Assembly: GCA_012838445.1 (NCBI GenBank)
Contig: DUPF01000068.1
Span: 1-35,413, forward strand
Reading direction: 5' to 3'
From: Intrasporangiaceae bacterium
GTDB lineage: Bacteria; Actinomycetota; Actinomycetes; Actinomycetales; Dermatophilaceae
Length of the DNA stretch: 35,413 nucleotides
Shown here: positions 8,691 through 17,988 of the stretch, piece after piece
How positions within the stretch are numbered: the first letter of the stretch is position 1
Layout: each line of letters opens with the position of its first letter
Made by a program: the position numbers and the translations under genes
Notes under the pieces: model-generated
What the model saw: the letters and a program-made list of their open reading frames with translations, nothing else
What the model was told of the DNA's origin: nothing
The model's database searches: none

Positions 8691-9075
8691 GCTGCTCCTC
8701 GACACCCATGCCGTCATGTGGGCGATCAACGAACCGGATCGCCTCAGTGACCTCGCGCGAGAGCAGATCACCGACTCGGCGAACCGAATCGTCGTCTCGG
8801 CGGCCAGTTCGTGGGAACTGGCGACGAAACACCGCCTCGGCAAACTCCCGCAGGCCGGTGCCATGCTGGCCGTCCTCGAGGAGTCGTTGCAGCGACTCGG
8901 CGCCGACCCCCTCGCGATCAGTCACCGTCATGCCCTCCTCGCGGGGAGCCTGGACTGGGAGCATCGGGACCCGTTCGATCGGGTCCTGGCGGCCCAGGCG
9001 ATGATCGAGTCCCTCGTCCTCGTCACGATCGACGCCGCGTTCGACACGGTGGCCGGGTTGCGCTGCCTGTGGTGA
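8683..9075 (+). CDS. vapC: PIN-domain ribonuclease toxin, VapC family
   Basis: A 130-residue PIN domain. The acidic residues that hold Mg2+ are visible: Asp7 (LLLDTHAVMWAI), Glu45 (SSWELATKHRLGKL), the HRDPFDRVLAAQA segment with Asp96 and Asp99, and Asp117 (LVTIDAAF). This subgroup usually pairs with Phd/YefM antitoxins, as here. VapC toxins cut RNA, often tRNA or rRNA; the target of this one cannot be read from sequence. The ATG at 8683 is set by the DTHA start of the domain and the eight-base overlap with the antitoxin. All catalytic residues are present, so it looks functional. Confidence 0.92.
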   Translation: MAELLLDTHAVMWAINEPDRLSDLAREQITDSANRIVVSAASSWELATKHRLGKLPQAGAMLAVLEESLQRLGADPLAISHRHALLAGSLDWEHRDPFDRVLAAQAMIESLVLVTIDAAFDTVAGLRCLW

Positions 9076-9171
9076 GCGCCGCTCGTGCGGAGGATTGATG
9101 CTGCCATGACGACACCCATGTTCCGCGCGACGTCGACGAGGTGCATTCCGGCTCACAGCCTCACCTGCGAC

Positions 9172-9177
9172 TAGGCT
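9172..9177 (+). promoter_or_regulatory. -10 box for leaderless nuoC
   Basis: TAGGCT, seven bases before the nuoC GTG at 9185, with no ribosome site. It lies in the 109-base gap after the toxin gene, so nuoC-N can be transcribed independently of nuoAB and of the toxin-antitoxin promoter. Confidence 0.55.
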
Positions 9178-9184
9178 GCAGAAC

Positions 9185-9706
9185 GTGGCCGAGGACCTCA
9201 CCCGCACCGTCGACCGGGCGCAGTGGCGTGCCCAGGTCGAGGCGGCCATGGGGGAGGGGTTCACCTTCGTCGACTGGCTCACCGCGGTCGATCGGACCTA
9301 CCTCGAGGACGACCCCGGCTTCGAGGTCGTGGCGCGACTCCTCGACGTCACCCCGGGTGCGGTGCGTGGGCTGCGGCTGCACACGATGGTCCCGGACCGC
9401 GGCTCGCTGGAGAGCCTGACCCCGCTCGCGGCCGGGTTCGCCTGGCATGAGCGGGAGACCCACGAGATGTTCGGCATCACCTTCGACGGGTTCACCGACC
9501 ACAGCGGGCTTGGGCTGCGCCCGCTGCTCCTCCCGGACGGCTTCGAGGGGCAACCGTTGCGCAAGGACTTCCAGCTCGCCGCGCGCGCGAGCAAGACCTG
9601 GCCGGGCGGCAAGGAGCCCGGGGAGGGGCACGACTCGGTCAAGTCCCCGAGCCGGCGCCGGGTCCAGGCGCCCGGGGTGCCGCCGACCGAGTGGGGTCCG
9701 CGATGA
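9185..9706 (+). CDS. nuoC: NADH-quinone oxidoreductase subunit C (NuoC, 30 kDa type)
   Basis: A 173-residue peripheral subunit. The family signature is at 88-97 ([10 protein letters not shown]), followed by [19 protein letters not shown] (111-129). It is not fused to NuoD: after the signature only about 45 basic, Pro-rich residues remain before the stop. In complete complexes NuoC binds NuoD and NuoB. The GTG at 9185 is chosen by the -10 box seven bases upstream. The stop overlaps the nuoH ATG (ATGA), so there is no trace of the nuoD-G genes that normally sit between these two. Confidence 0.92.
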   Translation: MAEDLTRTVDRAQWRAQVEAAMGEGFTFVDWLTAVDRTYLEDDPGFEVVARLLDVTPGAVRGLRLHTMVPDRGSLESLTPLAAGFAWHERETHEMFGITFDGFTDHSGLGLRPLLLPDGFEGQPLRKDFQLAARASKTWPGGKEPGEGHDSVKSPSRRRVQAPGVPPTEWGPR

Positions 9707-10680
9707 CCGCCCTGCTCGCCGCGGGCCTGCCCGCCCTCGAGGTCGTCCTGCGCACCGTCGCGGTCCTGGCCGCCTTCCTCGTCCTGCCGCTCATCGTCGG
9801 CCAGATGGAGCACAAGGTCATGGGGCACATGCAGGGTCGCCTCGGTCCGATGTACGCGGGCGGCTACCACGGTTGGGCCCAGCTCATCGCCGACGGCGTG
9901 AAGTTCCTCCAGAAGGAGGACCTGACCCCGGCGGCGGCCGACCGGCGGCTCTACCGGATCGCGCCCGCGCTCGCGCTCGTGCCCTATCTCGTCGCGATGG
10001 TCGCCGTCCCGATCCATCCCGGCTGGGTCGGCGCGGACATCCCCGCGAGCGCCCTGTTCGTCCTCGTCGCGAGCGGCATCTCGGTCCTCGGCATGCTCGT
10101 CGGCGGCTGGGCCAGCGCGAACAAATACAGCCTCATCGGCGGTATGCGGTCCGCGGCCCAGTTGCTCGGCTACGAGCTCCCGCTGGTCCTGTCCGTCGCG
10201 TCGGTATGCCTCGCGGCCGGCACCCTCAGCCTCACCGGGATCATCGAGCAGTGGTCCCCGATCTGGCTGCTCTGGCAGCTCCCGGCGGCGCTGGTCTTCC
10301 TCGTCGCGGCGACGGCCGAGCTCAACCGGCCACCGTTCGACACCCCGATCGCCGACGCCGAGATCGTCATGGGTCCGTTCACCGAGTACGGCGGGTTGCG
10401 GTTCGCGTTCTTCCTCCTCGCCGAGTATGCCGGGATCGTCCTGTTCTCAGTGCTTTTCGCGGTGCTCTTCCTGGGCGGTTGGCGGGGGCCGGGCGACGCA
10501 TACCTCGGCTGGTTGTGGACCGCCCTGAAGGCGCTGCCGATCGCGTTCCTCATCATCTGGATGCGGGTGTCGTGGCCGCGGGTGCGGGCCGACCAGTTGC
10601 AGCGGTTGGCCTGGCTCGGGCTCGTCCCGGTCGCGCTGGCCCAACTGGCGCTGACCGCGATAGTGGTGGTGGCCCGATGA
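9703..10680 (+). CDS. nuoH: NADH-quinone oxidoreductase subunit H (NuoH)
   Basis: A 325-residue membrane subunit that forms the quinone tunnel with NuoB and NuoD. Recognisable motifs are [15 protein letters not shown] (35-49), the loop [18 protein letters not shown] and ELNRPPFD (206-213). The next segment, usually D-L-P-E-A-E-x-E, is D-T-P-I-A-D-A-E (213-220): one acidic residue is replaced by Ile and one Glu by Asp. [18 protein letters not shown] follows as expected. The altered acidic loop is where the quinone-site signal enters the membrane arm. I chose the ATG at 9703 (ATGA overlap with nuoC); an in-frame GTG at 9691 would add four residues. Confidence 0.93.
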   Translation: MTALLAAGLPALEVVLRTVAVLAAFLVLPLIVGQMEHKVMGHMQGRLGPMYAGGYHGWAQLIADGVKFLQKEDLTPAAADRRLYRIAPALALVPYLVAMVAVPIHPGWVGADIPASALFVLVASGISVLGMLVGGWASANKYSLIGGMRSAAQLLGYELPLVLSVASVCLAAGTLSLTGIIEQWSPIWLLWQLPAALVFLVAATAELNRPPFDTPIADAEIVMGPFTEYGGLRFAFFLLAEYAGIVLFSVLFAVLFLGGWRGPGDAYLGWLWTALKALPIAFLIIWMRVSWPRVRADQLQRLAWLGLVPVALAQLALTAIVVVAR

Positions 10681-11249
10681 GCAACCCGTTCCGGGCCGCC
10701 AAGGGGCTGCTCGCCGGCATGCGGACCACCGCCAGGACGATGGTCACCCCGGCGCACACCCAGCAGTACCCCGACGAGCGGCCCAGCCTGCCGCCCCGCT
10801 CGCGGGGGGTCATCGCGCTGCGGGAGGAGAACTGCACGAGTTGCATGCTCTGCGCGCGGGAGTGCCCGGACTGGTGCATCTACATCGACAGTCACAAGGA
10901 GACGATCCCGCCGACCACCGAGGGGGGACGGGAGCGGCAGCGCAACGTGCTGGACCGGTTCGCGATCGACTTCTCGCTGTGCATGTACTGCGGGATCTGT
11001 GTCGAGGTGTGTCCGTTCGATGCGCTGTTCTGGTCCCCGCAGTTCGAGTACGCCGAGCTCGACGTGCGCGACCTGCTCCATGAGAAGGAGCGGCTCGGGG
11101 AGTGGATGGCGAGTGTCCCGCCCCCGCCGCCGCTCGATGAGCGGGCCGCCGACGCCGCCGAGGTGACCGCGGCGAACAAGCCGCCGCGCGTCCCACGCGC
11201 ACCCCGCCCGCCACGTGCGCAGGCCCCGCCGGCGGAGGGTGAGCAGTGA
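10677..11249 (+). CDS. nuoI: NADH-quinone oxidoreductase subunit I (NuoI), 2x[4Fe-4S]
   Basis: A 190-residue ferredoxin-like subunit carrying clusters N6a and N6b. Both cysteine sets are complete: Cys53-x2-Cys56-x2-Cys59-x3-Cys63 and Cys102-x2-Cys105-x2-Cys108-x3-Cys112. The C-terminus (about 135-190) is a Pro/Ala-rich tail ([24 protein letters not shown]) that may be disordered. With NuoEFG missing, NuoI would be the most exposed electron entry point, as proposed for ferredoxin-linked relatives of complex I; that is inference. It overlaps nuoH (ATGA) and nuoJ (GTGA). Confidence 0.95.
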   Translation: MSNPFRAAKGLLAGMRTTARTMVTPAHTQQYPDERPSLPPRSRGVIALREENCTSCMLCARECPDWCIYIDSHKETIPPTTEGGRERQRNVLDRFAIDFSLCMYCGICVEVCPFDALFWSPQFEYAELDVRDLLHEKERLGEWMASVPPPPPLDERAADAAEVTAANKPPRVPRAPRPPRAQAPPAEGEQ

Positions 11250-11761
11250 CCACGCTCGACATCGTCTTCGCCTGCTTCGCGGTCCTGGCCGTCGCCTCCG
11301 GCCTGCTCGCGGTCACCTCGACCCGCGTCATCCACGCGGCACTGTGGCTCGTCGTCGCGCTCGGCGCGCTCGCCGGCACCTTCCTCGTCATGGGGGCCGA
11401 GTTCATCGCCCTGGTCCAGGTGCTCATCTACGTCGGGGCGATCGTCGTCCTCGTCCTCTTCGCACTCATGCTCACCCGCAGCCCGGTCGGCCCGCAGCGT
11501 GAGGTCAGTGTCGGGCCCCGGCGGCGGACCCTGGCCATCGTCGCCGGCGCCAGCACCACCGCCCTCCTGCTCGCCGTGCTCATCCCCATGGCCGAGGTCC
11601 TGCCGGAGCGGCAGATCACGAGCACCGAGGTCATGGCCCGCGACCTGTTCGGGATCTGGGTGTGGCCGTTCGAGCTGCTCTCGCTGCTCCTGCTCACCGC
11701 CCTCGTCGCGGCCTTCGCCGTCTCCCGCATCGGGGTCCCCGGCAAGGAGCCGCAGCGATGA
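11246..11761 (+). CDS. nuoJ: NADH-quinone oxidoreductase subunit J (NuoJ)
   Basis: A 171-residue membrane subunit (ND6 type). The conserved stretch [27 protein letters not shown] is complete and includes the region that switches between alpha and pi helix in known structures. About five hydrophobic segments are visible. GTG start overlapping the nuoI stop; its own stop overlaps the nuoK ATG. Confidence 0.94.
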   Translation: MTTLDIVFACFAVLAVASGLLAVTSTRVIHAALWLVVALGALAGTFLVMGAEFIALVQVLIYVGAIVVLVLFALMLTRSPVGPQREVSVGPRRRTLAIVAGASTTALLLAVLIPMAEVLPERQITSTEVMARDLFGIWVWPFELLSLLLLTALVAAFAVSRIGVPGKEPQR

Positions 11762-12093
11762 GTCTGCTCGGTCCCAATATCCTCGCCGCCGTCCTCGTCG
11801 GCATCGGTCTCTACGGTGCCCTCGCCCGGCGCAACGCCGTCCTGATGCTCATCGGCGTCGAACTCATCCTCGGCGGCGCGCTCGTCCTGCTCGTGTCCAC
11901 AGCGGCCGCGGGGACCGACCAGTGGAGCGGCGGGACGGTGCTGTCGCTGTTCGTCATCACGATCGCCGCGGCCGAGGTCGCGCTCGCCCTGGCCGTCATC
12001 CTCGCCGCCTTCCGACTCCGGGGCCGTATCGACCTCACCGAGCGGGAGCCTGCCGCCACACCGATCGGCGCCGCCGGGGTGGGTGAGCCGTGA
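11758..12093 (+). CDS. nuoK: NADH-quinone oxidoreductase subunit K (NuoK)
   Basis: A 111-residue, three-helix membrane subunit (ND4L type). Glutamates used in proton transfer are present in the second and third helices (LIGVELILGGALVLLV and TIAAAEVALALAVILAAFR). The last 20 residues are a soluble tail. Overlaps both neighbours by four bases (ATGA and GTGA). Confidence 0.94.
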   Translation: MSLLGPNILAAVLVGIGLYGALARRNAVLMLIGVELILGGALVLLVSTAAAGTDQWSGGTVLSLFVITIAAAEVALALAVILAAFRLRGRIDLTEREPAATPIGAAGVGEP

Positions 12094-14039
12094 TCGAGGA
12101 GTCCCTCGGGCGGCACCTGCCGGTCCTGGCCACGATCGTCATCCCGTTCCTCGCCGCGCTGCTCGCCCTGCCCGTCGCCCGGCGACGAGTGGTCCGCGAT
12201 GTCACCGTCATCGCCGGGTTCCTCGCCCTCGTCTCCGCCGGCTACCGGCTGTGGGATCTGCCGACCACCGCCCCCGGTGACGGGTCGTTCGGGTCGGTGA
12301 CCAGCGGCATACCACCGATCTCGTTGGGTGAGTTGACGATCCCCTTCGACATCGCCGTCAGCGCCCGCACCGCGCTGATCTCCCTCGTCGTCGCGGCCGT
12401 CACGCTCGCGGTGCTTGCGTTCGCGACCTGGTACCTCAAGGACGACGACCGGCTCGGGGTGTTCCTCGCGACCGTCTCGCTGTTCGCCGCGGCGATGCAA
12501 CTCGTCGTGCACTCCGCCGACCTGCTGCTGACCCTCATCGGCTGGGAGGTCATGGGGTTCTGCTCCTACCTGCTCATCGGGCACTGGAGCCGGACCGCGA
12601 AGGCGCGCCGGGCCGCCTACAAGTCGTTCATCGTCACCCGACTGGCCGACGTCGGCTTCGTCATCGGCGTCGTCATCCTCGCCGCCGGCGCCCGTTCGAC
12701 GAACTATGGGACGGTCATCGAGCACTGGCTCGGCCACCCGGGTGCGGCGCTGACCCTCGCGATGGGCTGCCTCGTCGTCGCCGTCCTCGGCAAGTCCGCT
12801 CAGGCGCCGTTCCAGGACTGGCTCGCCGACGCGATGGCCGGCCCGACCCCGGCCTCCGCACTCATCCACGCCGCGACGATGGTCGCCGCCGGCACCGTCG
12901 TCCTCGCCCAACTCGCCCCGCTCCTGACGATCACGCCCGCGGCCCAGTGGCTCCTCGCGCTCAGCGTCGCGGTGACGATGCTCCTCGGTGCCGTCCTCGC
13001 CCTCGGCCAGAGCGACCTGAAGACCCTGCTCGCGTGGTCGACAGTGAGCCAGATCGCCGTCATGCTCGCGCCCCTGGCGGTCCTGACCGCAGCCCACGTG
13101 ACCGTGGCGGGGGCAGCCGCACTGTTCCACCTCTACGCGCACGCACTGTTCAAGGCCCTGCTGTTCCTGACGATCGGGTGGCTGTCCTTCTCGCTGCACT
13201 CCAACCTCGCCACCGCACTCCAGGGGACCGCCCGGCGGCTGCTGTCCCGGCTCGCCGTCATCATCGGGTTCGCCGCCCTGGCCGGCCTGCCGCTCGTCGT
13301 CGGTGGCTGGTCCAAGGAACTCGTCGTCGTGACGACGGCCGGATCGGGAACCGGGGTGCGGACCTGGCTCGTCCTGGCCGCGATCCTCGTCACGGTCGTC
13401 CTCTCCGCGATGTATGCGACCCGCGCCGCCCTCATCCTGCTGCGGTCCCGCAGCGGTCCGGCGGATGCGGACCTGTCGACCGGTGAGTTGCGGGCCGTGG
13501 TCGCCTCCCGGGCGGCGATGCGCGAGGCGCAGCGGGCGGTGGCCGAGTCTCCGTTGACCCCGAGGGCGGTCATCGCGCTGCTCACGCTCGCGACGGCCTT
13601 CGGCGGTCTGCTGCTCCTCGGGTTGGACCGCTATCTCGGGGTCGAGGCGCATGTGTCCGTCCTGTGGCTGTCGGTGACTCTCGTCCTCGCCCTGGCCGGT
13701 ATCGCGCTGGCCTGGGTGCTGAGCAAGCAGGGCGACCTGACCGCTCGTCTCAGTGCAGACCGGCAACGGTGGTGGGACTATGGGTTCGAGGTCGACCGGG
13801 CCTATCTGGCGCTCGTCGTCACCCCCGTCCTGGCGCTGGCCAGGGTGGTGACCCGGATCGACGACGCGGTCGTCGACCGGCCGGTCCGGGGTCTGGCGGC
13901 CGGCGCTGTCCGACTGGCCGACCGCACCGGGGATACCTCACCGACGCGTCCGCTCACCGGGGTCGGCCTCGTCGCGATCGGACTCGTTGTGCTCGTGGGA
14001 GTCGGCGTCGGGGTCGGACTGCTCGGGGGTGGCGGATGA
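12090..14039 (+). CDS. nuoL: NADH-quinone oxidoreductase subunit L (NuoL), antiporter-like
   Basis: A 649-residue antiporter-like proton-pumping subunit. Key charged residues are in place: Glu153 (LIGWEVMGFCSYLL) and Lys235 (GKSAQAPFQDWLADAMAGPTP), followed by the His in SALIHAATMVAAG. The C-terminal third should hold the long lateral helix and last membrane helix (VVLVGVGVGVGLL). Subunit-L length and the AGPTPASALIH motif separate it from NuoM/N and from Mrp antiporters. GTG start overlapping nuoK. Confidence 0.95.
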   Translation: MIEESLGRHLPVLATIVIPFLAALLALPVARRRVVRDVTVIAGFLALVSAGYRLWDLPTTAPGDGSFGSVTSGIPPISLGELTIPFDIAVSARTALISLVVAAVTLAVLAFATWYLKDDDRLGVFLATVSLFAAAMQLVVHSADLLLTLIGWEVMGFCSYLLIGHWSRTAKARRAAYKSFIVTRLADVGFVIGVVILAAGARSTNYGTVIEHWLGHPGAALTLAMGCLVVAVLGKSAQAPFQDWLADAMAGPTPASALIHAATMVAAGTVVLAQLAPLLTITPAAQWLLALSVAVTMLLGAVLALGQSDLKTLLAWSTVSQIAVMLAPLAVLTAAHVTVAGAAALFHLYAHALFKALLFLTIGWLSFSLHSNLATALQGTARRLLSRLAVIIGFAALAGLPLVVGGWSKELVVVTTAGSGTGVRTWLVLAAILVTVVLSAMYATRAALILLRSRSGPADADLSTGELRAVVASRAAMREAQRAVAESPLTPRAVIALLTLATAFGGLLLLGLDRYLGVEAHVSVLWLSVTLVLALAGIALAWVLSKQGDLTARLSADRQRWWDYGFEVDRAYLALVVTPVLALARVVTRIDDAVVDRPVRGLAAGAVRLADRTGDTSPTRPLTGVGLVAIGLVVLVGVGVGVGLLGGGG

Positions 14040-15511
14040 CTCTCGTGGCCGCCATCGGCATCCCGCTCGCGATCGGGCTGTGGCTCCTCGTCGCCGGTCA
14101 GGGCCTGAGCCGGCGCCCGGCGACCCGCATCGGCCTGGTTGCCGCGGTCGGCGCGCTCGCGGCCACGATCGCCGCGGTCGTCCTCGGCGACGGCATCGAC
14201 CGGCCGTGGGTGGGTCAACTCGGGCTTTCCCTGGCGCTCGGGGTCGACGGGATCAGCGCACCCCTGCTGCTCCTCACGGCCGCCATCGGCGTCGCCGTCG
14301 CGCTGCTCGGATGCGCCCACGTGCCCGAGGGCGGCCGGCCCGCGACCTATGTCGGCGCGGTCCTGCTCGCCATCGGCGGTGCGCTCGCGACGTTCGCAGC
14401 CCGGGACGCGGTGCTGTTCTTCGTCTCCTTCGAGCTCGGTCTCATCCCGGTGTGGTTGCTCATCCACCGCTTCGGTGACCCCCACGATGCCGCCGCCCGC
14501 AAGGATGCCGGCCTGCGGTTCCTGCTGTTCACCGTGAGCGGCTCGATCCTCATGCTCGTCGGGATCCTCGCCCTCGTCACGGCCGCCGGGACTGCCGACC
14601 TGGACGAGCTCGTCACCGCAGGAGCCGCGCTGCCGCTCAGCACCCAGACGCTCATCGCAGCCCTCCTCGTCACCGGCCTGGCCGTCAAGGTTCCCGTCTT
14701 CCCGCTGCACACGTGGCTGCCCGCCGCCCACACGACCGCCCCGACCGGCGGGTCGGTCATCCTCGCCGCCATCCTGCTCAAGATGGGCACCTACGGCATC
14801 GTCCGGCTGCCGTGGGCGTCGGTCCCGGACGGATTCGCCCGGGTGGCACCGGTGCTCGCGGTGCTCGCCGCGGTCGGCATCATCTGGGCAGGCTTGATCT
14901 GCCTGGTCGAGATGGAGGCCAAGCGGCTCATCGCATACTCCTCCGTCGCGCACATGGGCTTCGTCGTCCTGGGGCTGGCGTCCGGGACCGTCGCCGGAGT
15001 GCAGGCCGCGCTCATCGGCAACATCGCCCACGGGGTGATCTCCGCGCTGCTCTTCGTCGTCATCGGTGGACTCAAGGAACGGTGGGGTGCGGTGCGCTTC
15101 GACGGCCCGCTGCCGGCGCTGCGCGAGCACGCACCCGCACTCGGGTTCGTCCTCATCCTCGGGCTCGCGGCGGCGCTCGGACTGCCCGGGCTCGCGGCGT
15201 TCTGGGGGGAGTGGACCGCGATCTATGCGGCGTGGATCGCGCCGCTCGGGCCGGGTCTGCTGCTCAAGGTGTGTGCGGTCCTCGCCGCGGTCGGCGCGGT
15301 CCTCGCGGCCGGCTATGCGCTGCGGGTGGCGCGACTGCTCTGGGTCGGTGAGGCGGCCGTCCCGGTCGAGCCCACCGGATCGACGGCCGGCCCCCGGGCC
15401 GAGGGGATCGTCCTGGCCGCCCTCGTCGTCGCGATCGTCGCGATCGGGTTGGTGCCGCACCTCGTGTGGTCGGTGACCCTGCCCGACGTCCTGGCGGTGA
15501 TGGGCCGATGA
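14036..15511 (+). CDS. nuoM: NADH-quinone oxidoreductase subunit M (NuoM), antiporter-like
   Basis: A 491-residue antiporter-like subunit. Glu133 (VSFELGLIPVWLLIHRFG) and Lys218 (AVKVPVFPLHTWLPAAHTTAPT) are the expected pair for proton transfer, and Lys in AILLKMGTYG marks the next helix. IAYSSVAHMGFVVLGL is the usual NuoM signature. Overlaps nuoL and nuoN by ATGA. Confidence 0.95.
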   Translation: MTLVAAIGIPLAIGLWLLVAGQGLSRRPATRIGLVAAVGALAATIAAVVLGDGIDRPWVGQLGLSLALGVDGISAPLLLLTAAIGVAVALLGCAHVPEGGRPATYVGAVLLAIGGALATFAARDAVLFFVSFELGLIPVWLLIHRFGDPHDAAARKDAGLRFLLFTVSGSILMLVGILALVTAAGTADLDELVTAGAALPLSTQTLIAALLVTGLAVKVPVFPLHTWLPAAHTTAPTGGSVILAAILLKMGTYGIVRLPWASVPDGFARVAPVLAVLAAVGIIWAGLICLVEMEAKRLIAYSSVAHMGFVVLGLASGTVAGVQAALIGNIAHGVISALLFVVIGGLKERWGAVRFDGPLPALREHAPALGFVLILGLAAALGLPGLAAFWGEWTAIYAAWIAPLGPGLLLKVCAVLAAVGAVLAAGYALRVARLLWVGEAAVPVEPTGSTAGPRAEGIVLAALVVAIVAIGLVPHLVWSVTLPDVLAVMGR

Positions 15512-16995
15512 GAGTCACCGTCGACTGGTTCGCACTCGCCCCGGTCCTCGCGCCCGCCCTCGGCGCGCTCCTCGTCCTCGTCATCGACGCGGTCGCCCCG
15601 AAGGCACGACTGGTCCACCTCGGTGCGACGCTCGTCGCGCTCGGCGCCGGGGTCGGGGTGGCCGGGTGGGGGGCGGCGCACAGTGAGCCGCTGCGTTCCC
15701 TGTGCGTCGGTTCGGGTTCGGACGGGGCCTGTCTGTATGCAGTGGGCCCGATGGGTGCGATCCTCCAGATCTGTGTGCTGGCGGCGGCAGCGGTGGTCGT
15801 GCTGATGCTCCTCGCCGACCGTGGACCGGCGGAGGCGCCTGCGGCCGAACCGTTGCGGGGTGGTCCGGCCGTGGCCGCCGCGCTCGTCCTGGCGGCGACG
15901 TCGGGTGCGGTCACTGTGGTCGGTGCGGTGGATGTCGGTGCCTGGCTCGTCGGTCTGGAGTTGGCGACCCTGCCGCTCATCGCCCTCGTCGCGCTGGCCG
16001 CCCGCAAAGACGCCGTCCACGGCGCCCTGACCCTGCTCGTGACGTCGGTGCTGTCGTTCGCGCTGCTCGCCCTCGGAGTGGCGCTGTGGGTCATCGCGAC
16101 CGGGTCCTCGACGTTCGTCACGCCCGGGGTGCGGGACGCGTGGGGGGTCCCGGAACAGCGGCTCGTTCTCATCGTCGCCGCCCTGGTGCTGCTCGCCGGA
16201 CTGGGTTTCAAACTCTCCCTCGTCCCGTTCCACGCCTGGACGCCGGTGACGTATGCCAGTGCCGCCACCCCGGTGACCCTGGCCATCGCGACGATCTCGA
16301 AGGTCGCGGCACTCGGTGCCCTGATCGGGGTCGTGCAGGGCCTGGCCGGGATCATCCAGGCGCCCGCCCCGACCGCGGTCGTGGCGGCGTTGGCGGCGGT
16401 CGCCCTGGTCTCGATGCTGTTCGGCAACGTCGTCGCGCTGCGCCAGGTGGACCCGGTCCGGCTGCTCGCCTGGTCCGCGGTCAGTCAGGCCGGCTGGGTC
16501 ATCCTTCCGCTCGTCGCGCTCACCGCGGCGGCCACCGACGCCGCTGCGGGCTATCTGGCCGCCTACGTCATCGCGGCGACGACCGCATTCGCGGTCGTGC
16601 ACCGGGTCCACGGGCCGGTCGCGGCCGGTGCCGCTGCCGGCCCCCGGGAGCTGTCGCATACCGGCGGCTTGGTGCGCAACCACCCGTGGCTGGGGCTGGT
16701 CCTCATCCTGGCCCTCATCTCCCTGGCCGGACTCCCGCCCGGGGTGATCGGTCTGATTGCCAAGATCGTCGCCCTCCAACCCGTCGTCGCGGCCGGGCTG
16801 TGGCCGGTCGCCGTCGTTGCCGTGGTCGGTGCCGTCCTCGGTGTCGCCGTCTACCTGCGGTGGGTGGCGATCATCCTCGGTGCCGGCCGCTCGACCCGGC
16901 CGCTGCAGGCGATGCTCGGCACCCGGGTCGGGGTCCTCATCGCGGCCGCGGTGCTCGTCGTGACGAGTGTGCTGCCGGCACTGGTGTTCCGGTGA
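15508..16995 (+). CDS. nuoN: NADH-quinone oxidoreductase subunit N (NuoN), antiporter-like
   Basis: A 495-residue antiporter-like subunit, last gene of the cluster. Glu151 ([14 protein letters not shown]) and Lys235 ([20 protein letters not shown]) are present, with another Lys in [27 protein letters not shown] is the family motif. NuoN is usually the last gene of nuo operons, which supports a complete membrane arm (A, H, J, K, L, M, N) despite the missing peripheral subunits. The 46-base gap after it carries the htpX promoter. Confidence 0.94.
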   Translation: MRVTVDWFALAPVLAPALGALLVLVIDAVAPKARLVHLGATLVALGAGVGVAGWGAAHSEPLRSLCVGSGSDGACLYAVGPMGAILQICVLAAAAVVVLMLLADRGPAEAPAAEPLRGGPAVAAALVLAATSGAVTVVGAVDVGAWLVGLELATLPLIALVALAARKDAVHGALTLLVTSVLSFALLALGVALWVIATGSSTFVTPGVRDAWGVPEQRLVLIVAALVLLAGLGFKLSLVPFHAWTPVTYASAATPVTLAIATISKVAALGALIGVVQGLAGIIQAPAPTAVVAALAAVALVSMLFGNVVALRQVDPVRLLAWSAVSQAGWVILPLVALTAAATDAAAGYLAAYVIAATTAFAVVHRVHGPVAAGAAAGPRELSHTGGLVRNHPWLGLVLILALISLAGLPPGVIGLIAKIVALQPVVAAGLWPVAVVAVVGAVLGVAVYLRWVAIILGAGRSTRPLQAMLGTRVGVLIAAAVLVVTSVLPALVFR

Positions 16996-17025
16996 CGGGG
17001 CCAGGGGAACACGCGGCGAGCACGC

Positions 17026-17031
17026 TAGCGT
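17026..17031 (+). promoter_or_regulatory. Candidate -10 box for htpX
   Basis: TAGCGT ending ten bases before the htpX ATG. The transcript would start only about four bases before the ATG, so it is nearly leaderless. No ribosome site is visible. Confidence 0.45.
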
Positions 17032-17041
17032 TGGTCCGGAT

Positions 17042-17902
17042 ATGACGAACCACTTCAACGGGCTGAAGACGGCAGCGCTGTTCGGGATGATCTGGGCGCT
17101 GCTCCTCGGCGTGGGTGCCCTCGTGGGCCGCGGACAGTACATCTGGATCTTCGCGCTCATCGGCGTCGCGACGACGTTCTACGGATACTGGTTCTCCGAC
17201 AAGCTCGCGATCCGGGCGATGCGCGCCCAGCCGGTCACCGAGCAGCAGGCCCCGCAGATGTACCGGATCGTGCGCGAACTGTCCGAGAAGGCGGGCAAGC
17301 CGATGCCGCGGCTCTACATCAGCCCAACCCAGGCGCCGAACGCGTTCGCCACCGGACGCAACCCCAAGAATGCGGCCGTGTGCTGCACCACCGGCATCCT
17401 CGAACTGCTCGACGAGCGGGAACTGCGTGGTGTCCTCGGGCACGAGCTCATGCACGTCTACAACCGGGACATCCTCACCGGCTCGGTCGCGGCCGCCCTG
17501 GCCGGCGTCATCACGAGCGTGGCGCAGATGGCGCTGTTCTTCGGTGGCGGTCGGGACAACCGCGGCGGCAATCCGCTCGCGATGCTCGCGATGGCTCTCC
17601 TCGCCCCCTTCGCGGCCTCGGTCATCCAATTGGCGATCAGCCGCACCCGCGAGTACGACGCCGATCACGACGGATCCGAGTTGACCGGCGACCCGCTCGC
17701 ACTGGCCTCCGCGTTGCGAAAACTCGAGATCGGCACCGCCCGGGCACCCCTGCCGCCGAACCCGGAACTGGTCAACACCAGCCACCTCATGATCGCCAAC
17801 CCGTTCCGGGCCCAGGACCTGTCGCGGTTCTTCTCCACACACCCGCCGATGGGGCAGCGGATCGCCCGACTCGAGGAGATGGCGCGCCAGCGCCTCCCGT
17901 GA
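17042..17902 (+). CDS. htpX: HtpX membrane zinc metalloprotease
   Basis: A 286-residue M48 protease of membrane protein quality control. Two N-terminal membrane helices (about 8-28 and 32-50) precede the catalytic domain. HELMH (134-138) supplies zinc ligands His134 and His138 with Glu135 as the base; Glu204 ([12 protein letters not shown]) is the third ligand. [24 protein letters not shown] is the HtpX substrate-groove motif. A further hydrophobic region (145-200) has two helices. HtpX removes damaged membrane proteins; its position next to a membrane complex cluster may be chance. Confidence 0.95.
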   Translation: MTNHFNGLKTAALFGMIWALLLGVGALVGRGQYIWIFALIGVATTFYGYWFSDKLAIRAMRAQPVTEQQAPQMYRIVRELSEKAGKPMPRLYISPTQAPNAFATGRNPKNAAVCCTTGILELLDERELRGVLGHELMHVYNRDILTGSVAAALAGVITSVAQMALFFGGGRDNRGGNPLAMLAMALLAPFAASVIQLAISRTREYDADHDGSELTGDPLALASALRKLEIGTARAPLPPNPELVNTSHLMIANPFRAQDLSRFFSTHPPMGQRIARLEEMARQRLP

Positions 17903-17976
17903 GCCCGCCCACCCGCGGCGAGCCTGCACCCCGCGGGCCCGGCAATAATGACGGGACCGACGCACTCGACACCACC

Positions 17977-17982
17977 TAGGAT
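17977..17982 (+). promoter_or_regulatory. -10 box for leaderless ABC exporter operon
   Basis: TAGGAT, six bases before the ATG at 17989. The 86-base gap after htpX also has GCCCGC/GCGGGC inverted pairs that could be a weak terminator. Confidence 0.55.
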
Positions 17983-17988
17983 CTGCCC

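Noticed and set aside
8428-9075. Mobile element around the toxin-antitoxin pair
   Set aside because: There is no transposase, terminal inverted repeat or target-site duplication at its borders.
9076-9702. Possible hidden or fused nuoD near nuoC
   Set aside because: NuoC ends 45 residues after its signature and no frame here has the NuoD/49 kDa motifs; there is also no room for about 400 codons.
11811-15460. Long minus-strand frames (552 and 651 codons) opposite nuoK-nuoM
   Set aside because: They are rich in Asp, Arg, Gly and Gln, mirror images of membrane-protein codons, with no domain.
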